From an uncultured Lachnospiraceae bacterium (GTDB lineage: Bacteria > Bacillota > Clostridia > Lachnospirales > Lachnospiraceae), in the NCBI GenBank assembly GCA_947644545.1, contig CANRZW010000019.1, positions 1-64,000 on the forward strand: 64,000 nt of DNA, read 5' to 3'. The position numbers and the translations under genes were made by a program. The number at the start of each line of letters is the position of its first letter. The stretch's first letter is position 1. Below the pieces are notes generated by a model. The model was not told the DNA's origin. It saw nothing but the letters and a program-made list of their open reading frames with translations, and searched no databases. Of this stretch, positions 25,639-34,405 are shown piece after piece.

Positions 25639-26310
25639 ATGTTAATTGAAGCAAAAAAAGTAAGCAGGATATACGGCAGCGGTGAAAACCGTGTCACTGC
25701 ACTGCAGGAGGTCAGTCTGGAAATAAAGCCCGGTGACTTCCTGTCGATTATGGGACCATCCGGCAGTGGCAAGAGCACCCTGCTGCATCTGTTGTCGGGA
25801 TTAGACCGGCCCACTGCGGGCAGCCTGCTCTATGACGGACAGGATATCTACGGCCTGAGTGACAAGGAGTTGTCGGCCTTTCGCCGCAGACGGATCGGCT
25901 TTATCTTTCAGCAGTTTCATCTGCTGCCGGTATTAACGGCGCAGGAGAATATTCTGATGCCGCTTCTGTTGGACGGGAGGAAGGGAACGGAGGGTTCTTC
26001 GACATCTTATTTTGAACAGCTGACGGAGATGCTGGGGCTGGGCGATCGGCTGAATCATCTGCCTTGTGAGCTGTCCGGCGGACAGCAGCAGCGGGTGGCG
26101 ATTGCCCGCGCGCTGATCGCCGGGCCGGAAGTCATCTTTGCCGACGAACCTACCGGGAATCTTGACAGCAGAAGCGGCGGGGAAGTGATGCGGATGCTGG
26201 AGGAGATTCATCAGAAGTTCCAAAAGACATTGGTGGTGATCACGCATGACAGCCGGATTGCAGAACGGGCGAAGCGGCAGTTTGTGATTGAGGATGGGAG
26301 GTTGGCATGA
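25639..26310 (+). CDS. ABC exporter ATP-binding protein (MacB/LolD/BceA type)
   Basis: A 223-residue ATPase with Walker [14 protein letters not shown]-loop [10 protein letters not shown], signature [15 protein letters not shown], Walker [14 protein letters not shown] and the H-loop VITHDS. The LDS after Walker B is typical of the antimicrobial-peptide and lipoprotein exporter family. The RBS is AAGGAG. Its stop overlaps the permease start (ATGA). It is encoded directly behind an OmpR-type two-component system with a shared promoter box, suggesting a detoxification or envelope-stress exporter. Confidence 0.93.
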   Translation: MLIEAKKVSRIYGSGENRVTALQEVSLEIKPGDFLSIMGPSGSGKSTLLHLLSGLDRPTAGSLLYDGQDIYGLSDKELSAFRRRRIGFIFQQFHLLPVLTAQENILMPLLLDGRKGTEGSSTSYFEQLTEMLGLGDRLNHLPCELSGGQQQRVAIARALIAGPEVIFADEPTGNLDSRSGGEVMRMLEEIHQKFQKTLVVITHDSRIAERAKRQFVIEDGRLA

Positions 26311-28820
26311 AATCTTATCATACATTGGCATGGAAAGAGATTCTGGAACAGAAAGTGGTGTCGTTTCTGATTCTGACGGCAATCATCCTCTCGACATTGA
26401 TGACAACGGCGGTGGGACAGTCTGCGGGAGTGCTTTCGGCCATGCGCAGACAGCAGGCAGTCATGATCGGGGGAGATTACCACGCCACTTTTGTACAGCT
26501 TGACGAGGAAAAAGCGCGGGTGCTGGAGGCGGATGACAGGTTTTCCTATACGGGGCGCTCAATTCCGATCGGCAGTATGGAATTGAACGACTTGCTGCGT
26601 CTTAGCCTGACGGAATATCGTGGGAAAAGCATCGAGACGATCCCGGCGCATACAAGACTGGTAGAAGGGCGGCTGCCAAAGGCGCCGATGGAGATCGCCT
26701 TACCGGAGGATGCATTACAGTTTCTCGGGTTTACCGGTAAAGTCGGGGACCGGATATCCCTGTCCTTATCAAAGGCGCTGCGGCATGGCATTGTCATGGA
26801 GGCCTACGACTATCAGGCGGATTTTATCCTTACCGGGATCACAGAGAGTAATTATCTGGGGTATACAGCCGGATCGATCGTGGGGCTGGCGGGAGAGGAC
26901 ACGGCAAAGACGGTTCTGCCTCCTGCGTACTTATATTATAATATGAATGTGCGGGTGAAAGATCCGCATGGGTTTCAGGCCTGCATGGACGAGATCGGTG
27001 AGAAGCTTGCGCTGCATGAACTGGATACGATCTATAACCAGCCTTATCTGAATGCGCTGGGCATTCGCTTCCGGGAAGAGCAGGACAGCGCAATGGTGGC
27101 AGACGGCATCGATGATACCGGTTTTTCGTATATGATGCTGGCAGGCATTCTGACAGCGGGCCTTCTCCTGACAGCGGCCGGGCTGGTGATCTATAATATC
27201 TTGAAGATCGCCGTGGCGGGACGAACAGGGCAGTATGGTATCCTGCGGGCAATCGGTGCACAGAAAGGGCAATTATACGGTATCGTAGCTGAGGAACTGT
27301 TGTTGCTGTGCGCCATAGGCATTCCGGTGGGAATGCTGATGGGAATGTTGTCTGCAAAAGGGATTTTAAGCGCGGCGCTTGGACTGCTTTCACCGGAGCT
27401 GTTCCTGGCGCAGGACGCGGGACAGCTGCAGGAGATGATAAGCGCCAATGATTCCGGCAAATGGGACTGTCTGGCAGTGAGTGCGTTGATCACCCTTGCG
27501 GCAGCGTTTCTGGCGGCGGCCCCGGCGGCCCGGTATGCGGCCAGGGTATTTCCGGTGACGGCCATACGTGGAACGGGTGGCAGAGCGCTTAAGCATAAGA
27601 AGCGTAAGGTGCGGAACATACGAAACTTTGAGCGGTATTATGCAAGACTTAATCTATGGCGCAATAAAAGCCGTACGATGATCACGGTGCTGTCGTTGGT
27701 CATGAGCATTACCGTTTATATTACGCTGCAGGGTTTCCTTTCGCTGCTGGACGTTTCGAGAACCGTGTCGGAGCATCTGGGGGATTATTCGGTGGTCAAT
27801 GAGTATGTCGGATTTGCGCCCGGTGAGCTGGAGGAGATGGAGGCGGACCGGCAGACGGCGTCCGTGGGCGCACAGCAGTTTGCGCTTTATGAATTGGATG
27901 CAGGCTGCCGGCCGGTGGGAATAGAGACGGATTTAACACTGGGGGTCGGGGAGACTTTCCAGGTATTCGGAATCAATGACAGGTGGATGGAGTATGCTTT
28001 TGCAGACCGGCTGCCGGAAGAGACATTGGATGCGCTGAGAGCCGGAGAAGGATGTGTGGTGCGGAATCCCCTGCAGATCGAATTCGATGGACAGACGATC
28101 GGAACGACTTGTATCGAAGAAGGGAGGACCATTACCGTGGCCGGAAAGAAACTGCCGGTGCTGTTATCCATGAGCGGTTATGACGGCTATTTCAGCGTGG
28201 GCAGCAGCGGTTTTATCAATGGTGTGCAGGTGATCGTGAGTGACCGGATCTATGCGGAACTGACCGGAACGGATGTCTATGCGGAACTGCGGCCGATGTT
28301 GGCAGAAGGTGCCGACGCTGAGGCTTTCGAGCAGAAGCTGAAGGCGCTTGGCGGACGAAGGCCCGGGACGACCTGGGTATCTTATGGGGAGACGGACAGA
28401 CAGCTTGCGGAGAGCGCTGCGCAGGTCAACCTGCTGGCCTGGGGGCTGATCCTGCTGATCGGCATGATCGGGATCCTAAATATTATCAATACGGTTTACA
28501 CCAATATTCACACAAGAGTGAAGGAGATCGGAACCCAGAGAGCGATCGGCATGAGTATGGGAAGCCTGTACAGGACTTTCCTGTGGGAAGGCGCCTACTA
28601 TGGCATGAGTGCGGCGGTGATCGGCAGCGTCAGTGGGTATCTGTGCACCGTGTTCACGGAGGCTGCCACCTCGAATATGCTTACACTGGTGCCGATACCG
28701 ATAGTGCCGATTCTGACAGTGTCAGCAGTCTCTGTGGCGGCATGTCTGACAGCGACGGCGGTGCCATTGCGGAGAATATCACGGATGCGTATTGTGGAGG
28801 CCATCGGGGCGGTGGAGTGA
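26307..28820 (+). CDS. FtsX/MacB-type ABC permease
   Basis: An 837-residue permease with the duplicated FtsX arrangement. An N-terminal helix (residues about 20-40) and a roughly 230-residue external domain are followed by helices near 275-300, 325-355 and 390-415. A second half has a helix near 455-475, an external domain, and final helices near 710-735, 755-785 and 795-820. The cytoplasmic coupling segments read YGILRAIGAQKGQL and EIGTQRAIGMSMGSLYR. It pairs with the ATPase upstream, with which it overlaps by 4 bp. Such permeases expel peptides or transmit force to the envelope rather than import solutes. Confidence 0.9.
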   Translation: MKSYHTLAWKEILEQKVVSFLILTAIILSTLMTTAVGQSAGVLSAMRRQQAVMIGGDYHATFVQLDEEKARVLEADDRFSYTGRSIPIGSMELNDLLRLSLTEYRGKSIETIPAHTRLVEGRLPKAPMEIALPEDALQFLGFTGKVGDRISLSLSKALRHGIVMEAYDYQADFILTGITESNYLGYTAGSIVGLAGEDTAKTVLPPAYLYYNMNVRVKDPHGFQACMDEIGEKLALHELDTIYNQPYLNALGIRFREEQDSAMVADGIDDTGFSYMMLAGILTAGLLLTAAGLVIYNILKIAVAGRTGQYGILRAIGAQKGQLYGIVAEELLLLCAIGIPVGMLMGMLSAKGILSAALGLLSPELFLAQDAGQLQEMISANDSGKWDCLAVSALITLAAAFLAAAPAARYAARVFPVTAIRGTGGRALKHKKRKVRNIRNFERYYARLNLWRNKSRTMITVLSLVMSITVYITLQGFLSLLDVSRTVSEHLGDYSVVNEYVGFAPGELEEMEADRQTASVGAQQFALYELDAGCRPVGIETDLTLGVGETFQVFGINDRWMEYAFADRLPEETLDALRAGEGCVVRNPLQIEFDGQTIGTTCIEEGRTITVAGKKLPVLLSMSGYDGYFSVGSSGFINGVQVIVSDRIYAELTGTDVYAELRPMLAEGADAEAFEQKLKALGGRRPGTTWVSYGETDRQLAESAAQVNLLAWGLILLIGMIGILNIINTVYTNIHTRVKEIGTQRAIGMSMGSLYRTFLWEGAYYGMSAAVIGSVSGYLCTVFTEAATSNMLTLVPIPIVPILTVSAVSVAACLTATAVPLRRISRMRIVEAIGAVE

Positions 28821-28949
28821 CATGGTTTTAAGCGTGGGACAGTGCTTTTTATTGCAGTCCGTGATATAATCAGAATCATACAGCATAAGTCAGCATAGGA
28901 TGACGCTGCACGGGAACAGGAGAAAGGATAAGAGGGGGTATATAATACC

Positions 28950-29660
28950 ATGAGCCAATATAAGATCCTGCTGGTCGAGGATGACAGGGAGATCAGTGAA
29001 ATGCTAAGCAATTATCTGATGACGGAAAACTATGATGTTGCCTGTGCCTTTGACGGGCAGGAGGCCTGCAGGCTGTTTGAACAGGGCGGTTTCAGCCTCG
29101 TGCTGCTGGATCTGATGATACCGAAGGTGAGCGGGATGGAGGTCATGCAGAGGATCCGGCAGGGCAGTTATGTGCCGATCATCATCCTGTCCGCGAAGGA
29201 CACGGAGACGGACAAGACACTGGGGCTGGCGCTGGGGGCGGATGATTATATCACGAAGCCCTTTTCCGTGGTGGAAGTGCTGGCGCGGATCAAGGCGAAT
29301 ATCCGCAGGGCCACGCAGTATGACAGTGGGAAGGCCGACGATAAAACGGACCGGGAGCTGCTTACAGCCGGAGAACTGTCGATGAATCTTGCCGATTATA
29401 CGGTGACGAAGAGAGGCAGCAGGGTGGAGCTGACGGCGAAGGAGTTCGAGATCCTGAAACTGCTTCTGCAGAATCCGAGGAAGGTATACACGAAGGAACA
29501 ACTCTATTCCCTCGTCTGGAACGACGCCTATTTCGGGGATGAGAACGCGGTGAACGTACATATCAGCAGACTGCGGAACAAGATCGAGGATGATTCCCGT
29601 AACCCGCGCTATGTGGTCACGGTCTGGGGAATCGGTTACAAACTGGGGGAGATGTCATGA
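28950..29660 (+). CDS. OmpR-family response regulator
   Basis: A 236-residue regulator with acidic residues Asp11/Asp12, phospho-Asp54 in LVLLDLMIPKVSG, Lys in YITKPFS and a C-terminal winged helix (LTAKEFEILKLLLQNPRKVYTKEQLY, ending VVTVWGIGYKL). A TATAAT -10 sits at 28865-28870 with no good -35, which fits activated autoregulation. The RBS is AGGGGG. It is coupled to the next gene by an ATGA overlap. Systems of this subtype are commonly followed directly by a BcrA-type ABC transporter; here that transporter begins only at 34864. Confidence 0.93.
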   Translation: MSQYKILLVEDDREISEMLSNYLMTENYDVACAFDGQEACRLFEQGGFSLVLLDLMIPKVSGMEVMQRIRQGSYVPIIILSAKDTETDKTLGLALGADDYITKPFSVVEVLARIKANIRRATQYDSGKADDKTDRELLTAGELSMNLADYTVTKRGSRVELTAKEFEILKLLLQNPRKVYTKEQLYSLVWNDAYFGDENAVNVHISRLRNKIEDDSRNPRYVVTVWGIGYKLGEMS

Positions 29661-30595
29661 GCAGTATGATCATTATCGTTTTCCTGTCAATTGTGACAGG
29701 ATTTCTTTTGCTCGTCGTTTTATACCAGCGGTTTTGCCTGCAGGCGGGGATACGCAGGAATCTGCGCGAGATCAGCGGCAAACTGCAGGAGATCATGGAG
29801 TCCGACAGTGACGAGAGAGTCTATGTTTTCACGGAGGAAAAGGAACTGCAGGAGCTGGCGGCACAGTTAAACAATCTGTTGGATAAGCACCTGAAAGTGA
29901 AGGCGGATTACCGGCGTTCCGAAATCTCTTCTAAGAAGATGCTCTCCAATATTTCTCACGATATCAAGACGCCTATGACCGTGATCCTCGGTTATCTGGA
30001 GATCCTGCGGTTAAAAGGTGAGACACCTGACGAGATGCTTCTAAAGGCGGAGTGTAAGGCGAAGGAAGTGATGGAACTGATCAATGAATTCTTCACGTTA
30101 GCGAAGCTGGAATCGGGGGATATGGCGCCCAAGCTGTCACCCATCGATCTCTGCGAGCTGTGTCGCAAGAGTATTCTGGATTATTATGAACTGCTGACCA
30201 GACAGGCGTTTCAGGTAGAAGTCGATCTGCCGGAGGAACCGGTCCGGGTGCAGGGCAATCAGGAGTCCCTGTCACGCATTCTGAATAATCTGATTTCCAA
30301 TGCGATCCGCTACGGATCCGACGGGCGGTATTTGGGGCTGACGCTGCGGGTGGAGGAGAAGGCGGCGTATGTGGATGTGACGGATCGGGGTAAAGGGATC
30401 GAGGCTTCCTTTGCGGACAGTGTGTTTGAGCGCCTCTTTACAATGGAGGATTCCAGAAACCGGGAGATACAGGGTAACGGGTTGGGGCTGACGATCGCCA
30501 GGGATCTGGCAAGGCAGCTCGGGGGAGAGATTACGCTGATGAGTGAACCCCATGTCAGGACGGTGTTTACGGTCAGGCTTCTAAGATGCTCGTAG
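29657..30595 (+). CDS. Sensor histidine kinase with a single N-terminal membrane helix
   Basis: A 312-residue kinase. One clear N-terminal membrane helix (residues about 4-26) with almost no external part means it probably senses within the membrane or through a partner. The H box is NISHDIKTPMTVILGYLEIL, the N box RILNNLISNAIRYGSDG, G1 VTDRGKGIE and G2 GNGLGLTIARDLA. It overlaps the regulator gene by 4 bp. Immediately after its stop the sequence becomes a recombinase remnant, so its natural downstream partner is missing here. Confidence 0.92.
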   Translation: MSSMIIIVFLSIVTGFLLLVVLYQRFCLQAGIRRNLREISGKLQEIMESDSDERVYVFTEEKELQELAAQLNNLLDKHLKVKADYRRSEISSKKMLSNISHDIKTPMTVILGYLEILRLKGETPDEMLLKAECKAKEVMELINEFFTLAKLESGDMAPKLSPIDLCELCRKSILDYYELLTRQAFQVEVDLPEEPVRVQGNQESLSRILNNLISNAIRYGSDGRYLGLTLRVEEKAAYVDVTDRGKGIEASFADSVFERLFTMEDSRNREIQGNGLGLTIARDLARQLGGEITLMSEPHVRTVFTVRLLRCS

Positions 30596-30599
30596 AACT

Positions 30600-30731
30600 G
30601 TCCGGAAAATCCGGGTGTGGCAGTGTAGGCAACGCTACAGGCAGAAAGGCGTGGCGGGCTGTAAGGACTGCAATCTTTTTGAAAAGGACCTGGAGCAGGC
30701 ATTCCTTACGGCATGGAACGGCATCGTGTAG
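30600..30731 (+). pseudogene. Remnant of a large serine recombinase (zinc-ribbon C-terminus)
   Basis: A short open stretch ending at TAG 30729-30731 reads VWQCRQRYRQKGVAGCKDC followed by LFEKDLEQAFLTAWNGIV. This matches the layout of the recombinase zinc beta-ribbon: paired cysteines, a GVxGC turn, then a helix such as xxDLxxAFxxAWN. No catalytic domain is present. It starts right after the histidine kinase stop and marks the left edge of the AT-rich accessory segment. The family call rests on motif recognition. Confidence 0.6.
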
Positions 30732-30820
30732 AACAGACACTTAATGAAAATGTGATAGAAATATGGGCGTGATTATGGTAATATCTTAATTGAATAAATC
30801 GTAGCTTATGGAGGTACATT

Positions 30821-31279
30821 ATGAAAATAAAAAGAATGCTTGCTACAGGAATGCTTGTTGTTTGTTTAATGACAGGTTGTGCAAATCCTATGGCTGCCAT
30901 ATATGACAACGATATCAAAATAGCAAGTAATATAAATTCATATAACCGTAATAATTATAAACAAACAACAGAGGACGGACATTTTACGGCAAGTGTTGAA
31001 AAAATGGAGGGTATGGACACCATATGGGTTTTTGACGCAGAGGAAGATAAATCTTTAGAGATAACATACATAATAAATGTTTCCTCTGGAAAGATGAAAC
31101 TGGTATTGATAAATCCCAAGGGAGATGTTTCAATCATTGCTGAATGTGACACCGAAATGTCAGAGCCTATTCAAAGCACTTTGAATGTGGAAAGTGGAAA
31201 CAATAGAATTAAGATAGTTGCGGGCGAGAACACAAAATTTGATATTGAATTTTCTATTCAGGAGGGAGAATTAGGTTAA
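30821..31279 (+). CDS. Small lipoprotein of unknown function
   Basis: A 152-residue protein with a lipoprotein signal peptide; lipobox LMTGC puts the lipidated Cys at residue 20. The mature part is polar, with a predicted beta-rich domain (LEITYIINVSSGKMKLVLINPKGD, then ESGNNRIKIVAGENTKFDIEFSI). That pattern resembles small jelly-roll-like or adhesin-like folds, but I recognise no family. The RBS is GGAGGT. Composition is clearly more AT-rich than the genes to the left, consistent with acquisition together with the recombinase remnant. A strong hairpin terminator follows at 31338. Confidence 0.8.
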   Translation: MKIKRMLATGMLVVCLMTGCANPMAAIYDNDIKIASNINSYNRNNYKQTTEDGHFTASVEKMEGMDTIWVFDAEEDKSLEITYIINVSSGKMKLVLINPKGDVSIIAECDTEMSEPIQSTLNVESGNNRIKIVAGENTKFDIEFSIQEGELG

Positions 31280-31337
31280 AGATTAGAATAACTGTCAACT
31301 ACTACCGCAATTACAATAGAATAAGTAACACAGCGTC

Positions 31338-31372
31338 AGAGCGTATAGAAAACAATCTATGCGCTCTATTTT
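31338..31372 (+). terminator. Hairpin terminator after the lipoprotein gene
   Basis: AGAGCGTATAGA (31338-31349) pairs with TCTATGCGCTCT (31356-31367), 12 bp with one G-T pair and a 6-nt loop, followed by ATTTTG. The surrounding layout (CAGCGT, hairpin, then AAAGGAGCAG and ATGAGC) recurs at 34550-34630. Confidence 0.75.
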
Positions 31373-31596
31373 GTAAAGGAGCAGAATTTTATGAGCAAAG
31401 ACAGCAAGACAGGACAAAGAGCTACCCGACAGCGCACCCACTCACTAAAATTATCGTGGAAAGGCACTATGTAGGCACTGAAAAATGGAAACGGTATTCA
31501 AGCGGATAGGCGAGGAACAGATAACAAAAAAGGTTAAGGAAACAGGTTGTTTTTCAGAGTATAAGAGAAGCCAGTCCGCAGATTGTTTTAGCATCA

Positions 31597-31827
31597 TAAA
31601 GGGCATCTCAATATGCCTGACATGGATGGGCTCGAAGTGTGCAGAAAAATCAGGGCTCATGTGTCATGCCTTATTATTTTTTAACTGCAAAAGTAGAAGA
31701 AATGGATGCAATTATCAGGTTCCAGTCAGGTGGCGATGATTATGTGGTAAAGCCCTTCCAGGCAGGAGGAATCGCTACAGAAGATAAGAGAAATGGAACT
31801 TTTTTGAGGGCTGGTTCGTATTATTAG
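31597..31827 (+). pseudogene. Frameshifted response-regulator receiver fragment
   Basis: One frame reads LNMPDMDGLEVCRKIRAHVSC up to about 31676, where it hits a stop. The next frame continues with FLTAKVEEMDAIIRF and GGDDYVVKPFQ, then degenerates to a stop at 31825-31827. Together these are the receiver beta3-to-beta5 region of an OmpR-type regulator (MPxMDG, FLTA, GGDDYxxKPF). The phospho-Asp position is changed (HLNMP instead of DINMP), and there is no start, N-terminus or output domain. It is clearly a broken gene. Confidence 0.75.
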
Positions 31828-31914
31828 TGGAGGGCAGAGAAAGAGGCGAAGAGCAGGGGTGGTTCTGACCGACAGAGGAGCCGCAATATTAAAAATAATG
31901 GAGGATGAAAGGAA

Positions 31915-32484
31915 ATGAATGTTAATGGAATAGGAGCAGCAGGATACCCGGCAGCAGGGTATGAGACAAGAAGGGCAAGAAGGAATTACGCTGACCAGAT
32001 GTGCAACATGGTTCCGGCAGCACAGTCATCCGGTGGCACATTTGAGTTACATATTTCAAACGATAAGGACGGAAAGGCAATCGGCTCAATGTGCGGGGCG
32101 GATTATTCCCTTACGGTCTATCAGCCGAAGGACTTTGACCCTGCGAACCCGGTATATAAAGTGAAGGTATGGGATAAAGACGGAAATGTGACAGAACGTA
32201 TGGTGGATGTGTCGAAAGTTGATACAACGGGCAGTGACTATATTGATATGTTTGCATATTCCAGCCATTTATCGGCAAGTGGAAAATGTTCGGGCGCACA
32301 GTCTGCTTTTATAAGGGCAGGTGCAAATCAGCATGGCGCTGACAATAGGACACATGATGAACTGTTTGGGATGAATGACTGGATCAGCGTTTTAAAGGAC
32401 GCTATGCAGACGCAGTATGATGCCGGGAATTTGAAAGGCTATCTGGATTATAAACAGTTTTGGGATTTCCTGGATAATAAGTAA
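31915..32484 (+). CDS. Hypothetical protein, Lachnospiraceae multicopy type
   Basis: A 189-residue protein starting MNVNGIGAAGYPAAGYETRR, with central FELHISNDKDGKAIGSMCGADYSLTVYQPKDFDPANPVYKVKVWDKDGNVTERMVDVSKVD and a C-terminal DLFxMNDW-like helix. There is no signal peptide or membrane segment. From memory, similar proteins with the same Asn-rich N-terminus and the PKDFDPANPVYKVKVWDKDG core occur in several copies in Lachnospiraceae genomes and have no assigned function. The RBS region is GGAGGATGAAAGGAA. Two hairpins follow the stop. Function not inferred. Confidence 0.75.
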   Translation: MNVNGIGAAGYPAAGYETRRARRNYADQMCNMVPAAQSSGGTFELHISNDKDGKAIGSMCGADYSLTVYQPKDFDPANPVYKVKVWDKDGNVTERMVDVSKVDTTGSDYIDMFAYSSHLSASGKCSGAQSAFIRAGANQHGADNRTHDELFGMNDWISVLKDAMQTQYDAGNLKGYLDYKQFWDFLDNK

Positions 32485-32538
32485 GCTATTCCTCGTCCTT
32501 ATATCCCCAATAAATCATAGCCTGACAGGGCAGGGTGG

Positions 32539-32613
32539 CTTCCCCTGTTTTCGGGGAAGTAGGGAGCCTGCGGGAAACCGATTTCACACCAAAATGATGG
32601 GGAAACGGTTTTT
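32539..32613 (+). terminator. Tandem hairpins downstream of the hypothetical gene
   Basis: First hairpin: CTTCCCC (32539-32545) with GGGGAAG (32553-32559) and a 7-nt loop. Second: AAACCG (32575-32580) with CGGTTT (32606-32611), followed by TTTG. The second with its T-run is the likelier terminator. Confidence 0.55.
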
Positions 32614-32635
32614 GTATTGGATGGGGTGAATTTAG

Positions 32636-32664
32636 TTGTCTTAAGGAAAAAGCTAAGATATAAT
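32636..32664 (+). promoter_or_regulatory. Sigma-A promoter of the Rpn-type gene
   Basis: TTGTCT (32636-32641), a 17-base spacer and TATAAT (32659-32664). It lies 62 nt before the GTG start. Confidence 0.75.
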
Positions 32665-32725
32665 ATAAATGTGGTCGGATACCTTTTTGTTGATGACTAT
32701 ATTCTGTACAAAAAGGAGGAAGACC

Positions 32726-33670
32726 GTGGATACAGAATTGAAAAATGCGGTAAAAGCGGCAGATAAGAAAGCACAGTATGATGAGAGTGCTAAACGTCTG
32801 TTAGGACAAAAAGGTATACTGGCACATATACTGGTAAAAACGGTGGATGAGTTTAAGGGAATGAATCCTAAAGAGGTGGTTTCTTATATCGAGGGACAGC
32901 CTTATATCAGTACAGTACCGGTAGAGCCGGGACTTACTAATACCAGCAGCGAAAAAGACGGCCAGAGGATTATAGGTTTCAATTCCGAAAGTGGTGAAAT
33001 AAATGAAGGGCTGGTAAGGTTTGATATTGTTTTTTATGTTCAGATGAAAGACGGATTGTCACAGATCATTATTAATGTAGAGGCACAGAAGGATGAACCG
33101 AAGGGATATGAAATACTGAACAGAGCAATCTTTTATGTGAGCCGGCTGATTTCTTCCCAGAAGGAGAGAGATTTTGAAAATTCCGGTTATGATGACATAA
33201 AACGTGTTTATTCAATATGGGTATGTATGAATATGGACGAAAACTGCATGAACCATATCCACCTTACGAATGACAATGTGCTTGGTTCCTATGAGTGGAA
33301 AGGGAAAATGGATCTGCTGAACATTGTGATGATCGGGTTAGCGGAGGAACTTCCGGGGCATGATGAAAGATATGAACTGCATCGTCTGTTAGGAGCTTTG
33401 TTGTCACGAGAACTTACTATAGACGAAAAGTTGAATATAATAGGAAATGAGTATGATATTCCTATTGAGGAGAGTTTCAGAAAGGATGTAAGCGTTATGT
33501 GTAATCTGAGTCAAGGAATAGAGGATAAAGGAATTGCGATTGGCGAAGCAAGAATTATTATAAGTATGCATAATAATGGATTTACAGCAGAGCAGATAGC
33601 AGCGGCTACTGATAAGGATATAAAAGACATAGAAATCATTATTGGTGGGAAAGAACTAGTAACAAAATAA
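32726..33670 (+). CDS. Rpn-family recombination-promoting nuclease / PD-(D/E)XK transposase-like protein
   Basis: A 314-residue member of the Rpn family (PF12784-like). The nuclease core is visible as VRFDIVFYV...QIIINVEAQKDE, giving the D-x(n)-E-x-Q pattern of PD-(D/E)XK enzymes. The flanks are equally typical: YDESAKRLLGQKGILAHILVKTVDEFKG at the start and a C-terminal repeat-like helical segment (GFTAEQIAAATDKDIKDIE). The true start is GTG 32726, with AGGAGG 6 nt upstream. Such genes are multicopy and mobile-element associated in Clostridia. Nuclease or recombination activity is inferred from family knowledge only. Confidence 0.88.
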   Translation: MDTELKNAVKAADKKAQYDESAKRLLGQKGILAHILVKTVDEFKGMNPKEVVSYIEGQPYISTVPVEPGLTNTSSEKDGQRIIGFNSESGEINEGLVRFDIVFYVQMKDGLSQIIINVEAQKDEPKGYEILNRAIFYVSRLISSQKERDFENSGYDDIKRVYSIWVCMNMDENCMNHIHLTNDNVLGSYEWKGKMDLLNIVMIGLAEELPGHDERYELHRLLGALLSRELTIDEKLNIIGNEYDIPIEESFRKDVSVMCNLSQGIEDKGIAIGEARIIISMHNNGFTAEQIAAATDKDIKDIEIIIGGKELVTK

Positions 33671-33805
33671 TTGGAGCAAGCATGGTTAGAAAACTTCCAA
33701 CATACAAAGAATTTTGGAGGTTTTCTTTATCAAATTTTTTGAAAAGTGATATTAGAAATACAAAGCGTAGCAAAAATCAGTGACAATCACATATTGGGAG
33801 GGAAA

Positions 33806-34405
33806 ATGAAAAAAATTTTATCATTGACGGGTATTATATGTTTGTGTGTCACTCTTTTTGGGTGTAGAAATAATCATGACACGATAGATTCAAATGATGA
33901 CACACCAATCCAAAACAGTATTTCCAGTACAGAAGAAAGCACCTTGATTGACAATGTCCCTAATGCTGAAAGTGAGAACCAGACAGATAATTCAAATAGA
34001 ATCAATGCCCAAGAATTAGCAGAGACATTTGGTATTTTGATTTTATTACCCGAAAATTCAACCTGGATTGCAGACGAGGAATATTATTTAGTGGACGAAA
34101 ACAATTTAAGAATAACATACCATGATTTCATTGCAGATACAGATTGTACTTTATTGGTATCTAAAAATAATAATCTGAACCTACCGCAAAATGAGTATGA
34201 CGAAACACTGGATGAGTCTTGGGAAGGTAAAACCATTAGCAGTCAGAACATTGTGGTAAAAGTACAGCATGAAAGTAATGATGAAAAAACGGTACTTGCA
34301 ACTTGGGAATATAACGAATACCAATTTGCAATCATTGGAGAAGATGGAGAGGATTCTAAATCTGTCCCCAAAACTGCATTGCATATTATCTATAATTTGG
34401 ATTAA
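33806..34405 (+). CDS. Lipoprotein of unknown function
   Basis: A 199-residue lipoprotein. A 20-residue signal peptide ends in the lipobox LFGC, followed by a long Ser/Asn/Asp-rich linker (residues about 21-70). The C-terminal globular part is LAETFGILILLPENSTWIADEEYYLVDENNLRITYHD through a KTALHIIYNLD end, which has the look of DUF4367-type lipoprotein domains, though I would not insist. The RBS is GGGAGGG directly before ATG 33806. AT-rich composition matches the other accessory genes of this segment. Confidence 0.8.
   Translation: MKKILSLTGIICLCVTLFGCRNNHDTIDSNDDTPIQNSISSTEESTLIDNVPNAESENQTDNSNRINAQELAETFGILILLPENSTWIADEEYYLVDENNLRITYHDFIADTDCTLLVSKNNNLNLPQNEYDETLDESWEGKTISSQNIVVKVQHESNDEKTVLATWEYNEYQFAIIGEDGEDSKSVPKTALHIIYNLD

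Larger units (their letters stand above)
31280..31914. other. Gene-poor stretch holding element debris
   Basis: Apart from the terminator at 31338 and the broken receiver at 31597-31827 this interval has no convincing gene. A 27-codon frame at 31391-31474 has an acceptable RBS but no recognisable product. Short frames around 31440-31600 break within 30-40 codons. I read it as decayed mobile-element cargo. Confidence 0.5.

Noticed and set aside
31391-31474. Possible 27-residue peptide after the first accessory terminator
   Set aside because: An RBS-like AAAGGAG is present, but the peptide has no hydrophobic or conserved features; more likely debris of a longer gene.
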